Of a stretch of 32,114 nucleotides of DNA, positions 21,255 through 28,098 are shown piece by piece. The notes beneath the pieces are model-generated. The model worked only from the letters and a program-made list of their open reading frames with translations, made no database searches and was not told the DNA's origin. The translations under genes were made by a program, and so were the position numbers. Every line of letters starts with the position of its first letter. Within the stretch, counting starts at the first letter, position 1. Origin of the DNA: DASXTB01 sp036505615 (GTDB lineage: Bacteria; Acidobacteriota; UBA6911; JACQSX01); contig DASXTB010000253.1 of the NCBI GenBank assembly GCA_036505615.1, forward strand, positions 1 through 32,114, read 5' to 3'.

Positions 21255-23900
21255 CTATTCTTCTCTCAGCACTTCAAGCGGCTTCTGCCGGAGGATCGAT
21301 CGACTGGCCAACCAGCCCGCCAAAATAGTAAACAGGGGAGTGGCAACCACGGTAATAACCAGCGGCATCCAGCGAAACTCATAGTCTGTTTTAAACAGCC
21401 GGCCTAGAAGAAAGGACGCAAGCCAGCTGGCAAACACGCAGCCAGCCAATCCTCCCAGCAGTCCGATGGTCGCAAATTCCACTGCCTGTACCGTAACGAC
21501 CTGAGCGCGTCTGGCTCCTAGAGTTTTCAACAGCACAGCCTCCCGCACACGGCGGTACCGGGTAGATGCCACGCTGGATGCCAGCACTACAATTCCGGTG
21601 AGAATGGCAAAGGCAGCCACAAATTGGATCACCAGCGAAACGCGATCCAACATACGTTGGATTACGGCGAGAATTTCAGTAATGTTGACCGAGGTGACGG
21701 TGGGGAATTCTTCAAATAACTTTTTTTGAAGCAAGGGCAGCGCGTCGGCACGCGCCCGGATGCTTCCGACATAAGTCACGGGCAGCCCTTCGAGCGCCGC
21801 GGGGCTAAAGATGAACTGGTTGTTGGAGCCCGGCCGGATCGATTCGGTTTCGCGCACGTTGGCAACCGTGCCGCTGATTTCTTTGCCGCCCGCCTGAAAA
21901 ACAAGCAGCGCCCCCGGTCGCAGGCGCAAGGCGCGCGCGGCGAACTGACCAACAGAAATCTGAGGCTGATCCGGAGTTCCTTTCCACCATTTCCCTTGGA
22001 GCAATGTCGTGTAAGGCGGCATTTCTCTGGCCCACGTCAGCGAAAACTCGGTCCGTGAGAAGCGCCGCTCATCTTCATCCAAAGTTCGGTCCCCGATGCT
22101 TTGACCGTCCACGGACACAAGACGAGCCGGAACAGCCGCTACCGGCTCGCCCGCATCGATCACTCCCGGCCAGGAACGCAGCAGCTTCCAGAGTGCCGGA
22201 CGCTGCTGCTCGGTAATACCGATCACAATTAGATTAGGGAAGTCCGGAGGAGCGCTGCGTACGAACTGCTGCAGCACTGAGATTTGCAGCAAACGAATTG
22301 TGAGTGTAAAGGTGACCCCCACAGCGAGCACCGCAAAGATCAACGCCGCCTGACTCCCGGGACGGCGCAGATTTGAGAAGCCGTGTCGCAGGGCAAACGA
22401 TCCAAGACGAGGCAGCCTTCGAAACAAACGGAACAGCAGCGTTCCCATGCCCCACAAAGCGCATAAGAGCGCAACCATAATCCCAACAAACCCGAACCCG
22501 CGACGCCAGGAGTCGGCCAGCCATGAGGCAATTGCCCCAATGACGGCCAGGTTGCCGGCGGCGACCAGAGCTACCTCCCCCCAACGCAGCAATTTGGGCC
22601 TCCAGTCCAATGGCTGTTCATCCACCAGGCGCCGAAACACTTGAAGCGCTCTGACGCGCCGGATAGCGAGCAGAGATGGGAGCACCATGCCGGCAGTGCT
22701 CATCAAGCCGATGCCCATTCCCTGCGCCAGCACTGCGGGGCTCAATTCCACGTCGGTCTGAAGATCCAAGAGTCCGCGCAACAGCCAAGGGAAAAGAAGC
22801 TGCACTACCAATCCGATGGCCAGACCCAGCAGGCTCCCCACGAATGCTGCCATCAGAGTTTGCGTCAGGTAAACACGCAGGATCTGGCTGGACCGGCCGC
22901 CCAGACTCTTCATCACCGCAATGTTATCCATTTTCTGCTGCAGGTAGGCATGCATCGACGTGGCGACTCCCAGCCCCCCGACCAGCAGCGCGAACAGGCC
23001 CGTCAGGCTTAAAAACATAGTCATCCGATCCAGCGAACGGCTCAGGTTGGGATTGGGATCGCGAAAATCCAAAACCCTCGCCCGGTCTGAAAAACGCTCT
23101 TTGATTATGCGGCGCGCTTTTTCTAAATCGAGGCCCAGGCTGGGCAGCCGGACCATGTAGCTGTAAGTGGCGCGGCTTCCAAACTGCATCAAGCCAGTTT
23201 GCTGAAGCGATACTTGCGACAGAAGGACACGCGGGCCAAATTCCAAACCGGAGGCTATTCGATCCGGTTCCTTCAGTAGTGCCGCTCCAATGACGAACTC
23301 GGCATTTCCGATTCGGATCTGGTCCCCCACCTCCACGCCAAGCCGAAGCAACAGGTCTCGAGACACGACCACGCCTTTTTTTAGTATTTCGTGGAGAGAG
23401 CCAGAGGGCTGCAGTTCGACGACACCAAAATACGGGTAGCCCGGTGTTACTGCTTTCAATGAGACAAGTATCGGAGTTTCTGACCCGCGGCCGCCGCCAG
23501 GCGGGTGCGCGGCGGCGACACCCTGCCGCGCCGTCTCCGTGCCGCCCTGTAGCCCAGTCTGCGCGTCTTCCTGCTTCCGGCGTCGCCGCGTCCTGCCGGC
23601 AACCGGCGTGGCTACACCCACCATGGAAACTGTTTCAGTTGAGAGGGTGATTTCGGCTCCCTGGTTTTTCAGCTCCTGCAGCGCTGCCATTTCCTCCGGC
23701 TTGGGAAGAGTGCTGGTGCGGATTAACAAGTCGGAGGCAATCAATTGTCTCCCTTCTCGGAGCAGCGAACGCTTCAAGGCCCGGCCAAAGCCCTGCACGC
23801 CTGTGACGGCGCCTACACCGATTCCGATTGCCAGGATGGCGAAGGCGAACTTTTTCCAAGAAGCTCGAAACTCCCGATGTGCCATCTTGAGTGCGAACAT
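21255..23900 (-). CDS. ybbP: ABC transporter permease, FtsX/YbbP-like
   Basis: 881 residues; E. coli YbbP is about 800. One N-terminal helix (FAFAILAIGIGVGAVTGVQGFG) is followed by a large periplasmic domain, a first FtsX core (LTGLFALLVGGLGVATSMHAYLQQKMDNIAVMKSLGGRSSQILRVYL, ~303-350, plus two helices), a middle pair of helices, a second periplasmic domain, and a second FtsX core at the C-terminus (IVVLASSVASTRYRRVREAVLLKTLGARRAQV). Two FtsX cores with a central helix pair is the YbbP layout. Residues ~98-142 are a GC-rich, Arg/Gly-rich insertion without hydrophobic character. The ATPase partner is upstream on the same strand across a 348-base repeat block. The substrate is unknown; the synteny with the GDSL esterase supports the assignment. 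Confidence 0.88.
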   Translation of the reverse strand: MFALKMAHREFRASWKKFAFAILAIGIGVGAVTGVQGFGRALKRSLLREGRQLIASDLLIRTSTLPKPEEMAALQELKNQGAEITLSTETVSMVGVATPVAGRTRRRRKQEDAQTGLQGGTETARQGVAAAHPPGGGRGSETPILVSLKAVTPGYPYFGVVELQPSGSLHEILKKGVVVSRDLLLRLGVEVGDQIRIGNAEFVIGAALLKEPDRIASGLEFGPRVLLSQVSLQQTGLMQFGSRATYSYMVRLPSLGLDLEKARRIIKERFSDRARVLDFRDPNPNLSRSLDRMTMFLSLTGLFALLVGGLGVATSMHAYLQQKMDNIAVMKSLGGRSSQILRVYLTQTLMAAFVGSLLGLAIGLVVQLLFPWLLRGLLDLQTDVELSPAVLAQGMGIGLMSTAGMVLPSLLAIRRVRALQVFRRLVDEQPLDWRPKLLRWGEVALVAAGNLAVIGAIASWLADSWRRGFGFVGIMVALLCALWGMGTLLFRLFRRLPRLGSFALRHGFSNLRRPGSQAALIFAVLAVGVTFTLTIRLLQISVLQQFVRSAPPDFPNLIVIGITEQQRPALWKLLRSWPGVIDAGEPVAAVPARLVSVDGQSIGDRTLDEDERRFSRTEFSLTWAREMPPYTTLLQGKWWKGTPDQPQISVGQFAARALRLRPGALLVFQAGGKEISGTVANVRETESIRPGSNNQFIFSPAALEGLPVTYVGSIRARADALPLLQKKLFEEFPTVTSVNITEILAVIQRMLDRVSLVIQFVAAFAILTGIVVLASSVASTRYRRVREAVLLKTLGARRAQVVTVQAVEFATIGLLGGLAGCVFASWLASFLLGRLFKTDYEFRWMPLVITVVATPLFTILAGWLASRSILRQKPLEVLREE
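23475..23609 (-). repeat. GC-rich in-frame insertion in the permease gene
   Basis: About 135 bases of very high GC, far above the surrounding gene, encoding RTRRRRKQEDAQTG then a Gly/Ala/Pro-rich run. It splits VSMVGVATPV from ILVSLKAV, which would be nearly adjacent in ordinary family members. I could not match it to a repeat elsewhere in the window. Confidence 0.6.
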
Positions 23901-23906
23901 AAGCTT

Positions 23907-24257
23907 GGGAATGAAGAATTAAGAATTAAGAGTTAAGAATGGAGAGCGGGGATTGGAGGGGATATGAAGGGGATATGAGGAGGATATGAAGGGGATATGA
24001 AGGGGATATGAAGGGGATATGAAAGAGGATATGAAGGGGATATGAAAGAGGAAGAGGGGAGACAAAACGTGGGTTCGCCTCGGCCCCATCCCAACCATGC
24101 CCTTCTCACCCTCTTCATATCCCCTCATATCCCCCCATATCCTCTTCATATCCCCTTCATATCCCCTCATATCCCATATCCTCTTCATATCCTCTTCATA
24201 TCCCCTTCATATCCCGAATCTTCATTCTTCATTCTTCATTCTTCATTCTTAATTCCC
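23907..24257. repeat. Nested inverted repeats between the ABC permease and ATPase genes
   Basis: Outer arms: GAATGAAGAATTAAG units (23907-23940) and mirror units CTTCATTCTTCATTC (24217-24257). Inner arms: about eight tandem GGGGATATGAAG-like units (23958-24055) and mirror CTTCATATCCCC-like units (24111-24215). The ~55-base centre is GC-richer. The outer right arm provides the TAA stop of the ATPase gene. A long double-stem structure is possible in the message. Confidence 0.9.
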
Positions 24258-24914
24258 TACAATCCTCCCGTCCTTCAAAAATATCTTGCGATCCACGGAT
24301 TCAATCAGAGCGGGATCGTGGGTGACCACTACCAGGGTGCTTCCCTCCTGACGGTTTAACTGCATCAGCAGATCCAGAACCATTCGCCCATTGGCGCTGT
24401 CTAGATTTCCGGTGGGCTCGTCGGCAAGCAGAATGGGCGGGCGACCCACAAAAGCACGCGCCAGAGCCACCCGCTGCTGCTCTCCGCCTGATAATTGCGC
24501 CGGATAATGCCTGTGACGGTCCCGCAAGCCCACCGCATCCAGCAAGTCGCGGGCGCGATGCTCAGCAGCCGCTCCATTGCCCAATAGTTCCAGAGGCAGA
24601 AGTACGTTTTCCTCCGCGGTCAGAGTGGGAATGAGATTGTAAGACTGAAAGACAAATCCCAGCTTTCGCGCTCTCAAAAGCGCCAAGCCGTCTTCCGTCA
24701 TGCGGGTGATATCTACTCCATCCAGTTCGATCCGGCCTGCCGTCGGAGCATCCAGCCCGGCGATCAATCCCAAAAGAGTGCTCTTTCCACTTCCCGACGG
24801 CCCGACAATAACCGCCGCTTCTCCCTTGTAGATCTGCAGATCGATCCCTTTCAAGATTTCGACGGCCGTATTGCCCGAATACAGCGTCTTAGTAAGCCGT
24901 TCGACTTTAATCAT
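24249..24914 (-). CDS. ybbA: ABC transporter ATPase, LolD/YbbA-like
   Basis: 221 residues, usual length. Walker A GPSGSGKST (38-46), Q-loop FQSYNLIPTLTAEENV (Gln90), signature LSGGEQQRVALARA (141-154), Walker B ILLADEP (161-167), D-loop SANGR region and the switch His in VVTHD (His199). It would energise the FtsX-type permease coded next on the strand. The last codons, GGG AAT TAA, run into the intergenic repeat, which supplies the stop. The divergent esterase on the other side gives the ybbP-ybbA/tesA arrangement known from E. coli. Confidence 0.95.
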   Translation of the reverse strand: MIKVERLTKTLYSGNTAVEILKGIDLQIYKGEAAVIVGPSGSGKSTLLGLIAGLDAPTAGRIELDGVDITRMTEDGLALLRARKLGFVFQSYNLIPTLTAEENVLLPLELLGNGAAAEHRARDLLDAVGLRDRHRHYPAQLSGGEQQRVALARAFVGRPPILLADEPTGNLDSANGRMVLDLLMQLNRQEGSTLVVVTHDPALIESVDRKIFLKDGRIVGN

Positions 24915-24944
24915 GCCAAGCTCTTATGGGGCGTTCTCAACCAT

Positions 24945-25013
24945 CCCGGGGAGCCACGCGTCCTGCGTGCTCGTAATTGTATGAGTCGCACGCCCGAAGC
25001 GTGCGCTCCCGGG
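24945..25013. repeat. Palindromic repeat between divergent ybbA-like and esterase genes
   Basis: Outer arms CCCGGGGAGC (24945-24954) and GCTCCCGGG (25005-25013) enclose two related half-units; the right one forms a perfect GCACGC/GCGTGC hairpin (24988-25004). It lies within the shared upstream region and ends 32 bases before the esterase -10 element. Confidence 0.7.
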
Positions 25014-25045
25014 ACCGGGTCACGGCGCCTTATAACCGCTGCCTA

Positions 25046-25051
25046 TATAAT
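25046..25051 (+). promoter_or_regulatory. -10 element of the GDSL esterase gene, nearly leaderless
   Basis: A perfect TATAAT ends nine bases before ATG 25061, with no Shine-Dalgarno between. The -35 position carries no recognisable TTGACA, so activation may be needed or the -10 may be used alone. Confidence 0.55.
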
Positions 25052-25060
25052 ACGAGTGCT

Positions 25061-25723
25061 ATGCGAAAAGGGTTTTTTTGGTTCCTTATTTTGCTTGCCC
25101 TGTCCGGTTGCCAGTCAAAGCCCTCCAGGCCCGAAACTTCCCCCGTAAAACCGGTACTGCCGGTTCGAGATCGCGGCCTCTATCCGGTCATCGTCGCTTT
25201 CGGTGACAGCCTGACCGCCGGATCTGGAGTAACGATGGAGCAGGCTTATCCCGCTCAGTTGCAAGCGCTTCTTGATGAGGCAGGCTACTCGTATCGTGTG
25301 GTCAACGCGGGTATCGGCGGAAACACAACTTCCGATGCTCTTGGCCGCGTGCAAACCGTCATTGACCAAATTCCGCGGCTGGTGATCCTGGAGCTTGGCG
25401 CCAACGATGGATTACGCGGACAACCGATTCCGCCGGTCCGCCAGAACCTGCAGAATCTGATCGAGCGCCTGCAGGCGTCCGATACTGAGGTGGTCCTGGC
25501 GGGAATGCACATACCTCCCAATTACGGCCCGGAGTACTCAGAACAGTTCCACCAGCTGTACGTTGATCTGGCTAAGAAATATCACCTGACGCTGATACCC
25601 TTTTTTCTAGAGAAGGTTGCCGGACATCCGGAGCTGAATCTTGAAGACGGCATTCATCCCACGGCACAGGGCTACCGGATTGTGGCCAGGACTGTGTTCG
25701 ACGCCATCAAGCCACTCTTGTGA
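25061..25723 (+). CDS. tesA: GDSL (SGNH) esterase/lysophospholipase lipoprotein, TesA-like
   Basis: 220 residues. A lipoprotein signal (MRKGFFWFLILLALSGC, lipidated Cys17) is followed by a Pro-rich linker. SGNH blocks: FGDSLTAG (Ser50), NAGIGGNTT (block II Gly), ELGANDGLRG (Asn115) and DGIHPTAQGY (Asp196, His199). It hydrolyses acyl esters or thioesters, lysophospholipids or acylated glycans at the periplasmic face of a membrane. A longer frame from 24977 exists, but the lipoprotein signal and the -10 element fix the start at 25061. It is divergent from the ybbA/ybbP-like pair, as tesA is in E. coli. The TGA stop touches the first repeat unit of 25724-25917. Confidence 0.92.
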   Translation: MRKGFFWFLILLALSGCQSKPSRPETSPVKPVLPVRDRGLYPVIVAFGDSLTAGSGVTMEQAYPAQLQALLDEAGYSYRVVNAGIGGNTTSDALGRVQTVIDQIPRLVILELGANDGLRGQPIPPVRQNLQNLIERLQASDTEVVLAGMHIPPNYGPEYSEQFHQLYVDLAKKYHLTLIPFFLEKVAGHPELNLEDGIHPTAQGYRIVARTVFDAIKPLL

Positions 25724-25917
25724 ATTGCGGATTTCCGATTGCGGATTTCAGATTTGAGATTGAAAATTTTGGTAAATTGCAGAACCCGGATGTCGCATTT
25801 TCCATTTCGGGCTATACAATCCAAATTTGCAATCCCAATCCGCAATCCGCAATCCGCAATCGGAAATCCGCAATCCGAAATCCGCAATCCGAAATCAGAA
25901 AATCCGCAATCCGGAAT
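25724..25917. repeat. RIAD/IRNPQ inverted-repeat element between convergent genes
   Basis: GAATTGCGGATTTCCGATTG and further units run from the esterase stop to ~25765; AATCCGCAATCC units in the mirror orientation run ~25832-25917 up to the stop of the opposing gene. About 65 bases lie between. It is the same architecture as the element inside the GT4 gene at 8693-8926, and it begins and ends at the two stop codons. Confidence 0.88.
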
Positions 25918-26598
25918 TCACCTCACCCACTTTTCCAATTCCATCTGAAGCAGTTGGGGAGTGTATGTTGTCCCATGCTGCAGTCCCAGGTTCTGCAACC
26001 AGGCGGTTGGCTCGGGCGGTTTTGTCCCCCAGAAAACCTGCGGTTTGTAGAGCACAAAGATATCCCAGGCAATGGTGTTTTGCGGGAAGCTCAACTGCAG
26101 CGTATAGGTCTTGACGCTGTAACTCCAGAGATCCCAAAAGTGCTGAACGCGCGGGTCCGGCAGGTAACCGGAAGCGACTTCCGCGGCAGACTTACTATCG
26201 CTTTGGCGAATTGGACCCCACATCACCAGAACTCTTACCTTCGCCTTGGGGAATTGCTGCAAAATCTGACGGACTTCGGAGGCCCCCCGAAGACAGTGGC
26301 CTCAGGTGGGAGAAAAAACAAGTACCAGCCGAGTCCGATCGGCGGCAGCATTGAAAGCGCTGATAAATTCCTTCCCGTCAAAAGAAACAGCGGTTACCGG
26401 CTGTGCCGCGCCCGGCTGCGGAAGCGGGCTGACCGCGGGTGCCTGGGGCGTTTGGGTCTGAGTGGGAGTTTGAGCCTGCGCCCGAGACACCCGGGGGCGC
26501 TGAAGCGCCCGCTGCTGCTCGGTTCCGGCAAACAAGCGCAGATAAAGGGAGCTCGCTGCCAAAGTAACCATCACCAGGACAATGGACAAAAACTTCAT
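25918..26598 (-). CDS. Candidate selenoprotein: membrane-anchored thioredoxin-fold protein with U-x-x-C
   Basis: 226 residues if the TGA at 26302-26304 is read as selenocysteine (residue 99). ATG 26598 has AAGGA eight bases before it. Residues 1-25 are a signal or anchor (MKFLSIVLVMVTLAASS), 40-68 a Pro/Gln/Thr linker, then LVLVFSPT-U-GHC-LRGASEVRQIL, with a strand, U99-G-H-C102 and a helix as in a thioredoxin active site. The frame continues without a stop: KAKVRVLVMWGPI, DPRVQHFWD, AWDIFVLYKP, to LEKWVR. Related thioredoxin-like proteins have Cys where TGA stands (recalled, not searched). A SECIS-like hairpin follows the TGA. Alternatives are a pseudogene by nonsense mutation or a sequencing error; the exact placement at the redox residue argues against both. 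No sel genes are in the window. Confidence 0.75.
26274..26304 (-). promoter_or_regulatory. Bacterial SECIS-like hairpin directly after the in-frame TGA
   Basis: Reading the minus strand, TGA (26304-26302) is followed by nine bases and then a perfect CUUCGG/CCGAAG stem (26292-26287 and 26279-26274). The apical loop is Gs followed by CCU, or shorter if a G-U pair is added. A loop starting with G about 16 bases after UGA meets the usual bacterial SECIS rules (loop of 3-14 bases, a G in its first two positions, 16-37 bases from UGA). A competing GAGGCC/GGCCUC stem that includes part of the UGA is possible. Confidence 0.6.
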
Positions 26599-26698
26599 AA
26601 TGAAAATCCTTAAGGGCAAAATGAAAATCCAAACCGAAGCCCTCAGATCAGTAATTGTCGATTACAGATGAGAATTTGTCTAGAGATTCCACGCTGCT

Positions 26699-26773
26699 CT
26701 GCAGGGGCGGTTCGTGAACCGCCTGTCTGCCGATTTAATTGTAAGACGGGCGGCTCGCGAGGCGCTCCTGCAG
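26699..26773. repeat. Inverted pair of GGGGCGGTTCGTGAACCGCC-type palindromes
   Basis: A 30-base unit at 26699-26728, itself a palindrome with GGCGGTTC/GAACCGCC arms, faces a diverged mirror copy at 26744-26773. It has a REP/BIME-like layout in the 217-base gap between the dipeptidase stop and the thioredoxin-like gene. Confidence 0.75.
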
Positions 26774-26815
26774 ATGGCGGACAAACTTGGCGCGGCAGAG
26801 CCGCCGTTTATTTTG

Positions 26816-28021
26816 CTACCTGCCGCCCCTGATCTGGCCCGACACGCGCTCCACGTCGGCCATGACACGCAGCGTGTTTTCTCCCAGGATCTTCCGGATG
26901 TCGGAATCTCGGTATCCCTTTCGCAACAGCGTTTCGGTGATCTTCGGTAATCGGGTGACGTCTTCCATCCCTTCCGGCATGGTGGCTCCGTCAAAATCTG
27001 AGCCCAGTCCGACGTGGTCGGCGCCTGCCAGTTTGACGACATGATCGATATGTTCGATGATCTTTAGCCAACTCGCTCTCGGGGGCGCGCCAAACTTCTT
27101 CGTTACTTCTTCTCGGCGCTTGTCAGCATTATCTCTGCCCGGATATTTCTCCAGCAGTTCCCGCATTAAAGGTTGAGCCTTGCGCGAGTACTCGTAGAGA
27201 TCGTTGTCCAGGAACTGATCCGCGTAGTTTATGTGGATCACCCCGCCTTTTGCGGCTAATGCTTTGATCATTTCGTCAGTCATGTTTCGAGGATGGGCGG
27301 AAATGGCCCGGCAGGATGAATGCGAGGCGATCATGGGAGCCCGGCTGACTTCCAATGCGTCCCAGAACGTTTTGTCGGAAACGTGCGAAATATCAACCAT
27401 TACTCCCAGCCGATTGAGTTCCCGCACCACATCCTTTCCGAAATCTGTCAGACCGTTGTGTTTTGGCTGGTCGCCGGAGGAATCAGCCCAATCAGTGTTC
27501 ACTGCGTGGGTCAGCGTCAGGTAACGGATCCCTAGCTTGGCGTACATGCGCAGAATCGGCAGGCTGTTGTTGATCATGTGTCCGCCCTCCATTCCCATGA
27601 GCGCCGCTATTTTCCCGCGCCGATGCGCCTCGCGAACCTGGTCGGCGGTCAGGCAAAGCGCAACCTTGTCAGGCGCGTCCTCGGCCAGCTTGTGTACCGC
27701 TGCGATGCGCTCCAGGGAATCATCGACAGCTTTGAGGCCGATGACTGTGCCCGGCATGAAGATGGAAAAAAACAGGCCATCCAGGCCGCCTTTTTTCATG
27801 CGGGGAAGATCCACATGACTGTCACGCGCATCGTGCTCGTCGCTAAATTTCCAGTCGGCCCATTGCAGTTTTGGGGTGATGTCGATGTGAGTATCGATGA
27901 CGATCGAGGAAAAATGGAGTCTCCGGGCCCGATTGGAAATCGCGTAGTCGTCTCCTTGAGCTGCAAGAAAACCCGCGCACACTTGCACCAGCAGGAGAAG
28001 TACATAGAGAATTTTTTTCAT
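26816..28021 (-). CDS. Membrane dipeptidase, peptidase family M19, exported
   Basis: 401 residues. Signal peptide MKKILYVLLLLVQVCAGFLAAQ. Zinc ligands of renal dipeptidase type: VIDTHID (His45, Asp47), MGMEGGH (Glu145), DISHVSD (His213), ASHSSCRAI (His234); also LTLTHAVNTDWADS and GLGSDFDGA near the C-terminus. It hydrolyses dipeptides, often with D- or dehydro residues, in the periplasm, so it may recycle peptidoglycan-derived dipeptides beside the PBP gene. AAGGA lies eight bases before the ATG. It follows the PBP stop by 77 bases, so co-transcription is likely. Confidence 0.95.
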   Translation of the reverse strand: MKKILYVLLLLVQVCAGFLAAQGDDYAISNRARRLHFSSIVIDTHIDITPKLQWADWKFSDEHDARDSHVDLPRMKKGGLDGLFFSIFMPGTVIGLKAVDDSLERIAAVHKLAEDAPDKVALCLTADQVREAHRRGKIAALMGMEGGHMINNSLPILRMYAKLGIRYLTLTHAVNTDWADSSGDQPKHNGLTDFGKDVVRELNRLGVMVDISHVSDKTFWDALEVSRAPMIASHSSCRAISAHPRNMTDEMIKALAAKGGVIHINYADQFLDNDLYEYSRKAQPLMRELLEKYPGRDNADKRREEVTKKFGAPPRASWLKIIEHIDHVVKLAGADHVGLGSDFDGATMPEGMEDVTRLPKITETLLRKGYRDSDIRKILGENTLRVMADVERVSGQIRGGR

Positions 28022-28029
28022 TTTTTTAA

Positions 28030-28065
28030 TCCTTCGATGCGGCAGATTTTATTCGCTTCGAAGGA
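28030..28065 (-). other. Inverted repeat overlapping the dipeptidase Shine-Dalgarno
   Basis: CGAAGGA (minus strand, 28036-28030), which contains the ribosome site, can pair with TCCTTCG (28065-28059) across a ~22-base loop in the short PBP-dipeptidase gap. It could limit translation of the dipeptidase; a seven-base stem may also be chance. Confidence 0.35.
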
Positions 28066-28098
28066 AGTTGGTCCACGAATTTCGGCAACGAATCCCAG

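Noticed and set aside
23919..24188. Minus-strand frame encoding MKRIWDMRGYEGDMKRIW-like repeats
   Set aside because: It is a translation of the GGGGATATGAAG satellite and its mirror; the frame changes peptide type at the centre and has no start signal.
24977..25060. N-terminal extension of the GDSL esterase
   Set aside because: The lipoprotein signal begins at 25061, directly after a TATAAT; the extension is translated palindromic repeat and promoter.
26302..26304. TGA as an ordinary nonsense mutation making a pseudogene
   Set aside because: Kept as an alternative but not preferred: it hits exactly the redox Cys position, the second Cys is intact, no other lesion is seen downstream, and a SECIS-like hairpin follows.
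25720..26613. 297-codon open frame on the plus strand opposite the thioredoxin-like gene
   Set aside because: Its start is pure RIAD-type repeat and the rest is antisense to a gene with a signal anchor, Shine-Dalgarno and thioredoxin fold features; it shows no recognisable domain.
26699..26773. Possible tRNA gene because of GGTTCGTGAACC
   Set aside because: No acceptor or anticodon stems fit around it; it is a palindromic repeat with a mirrored copy.
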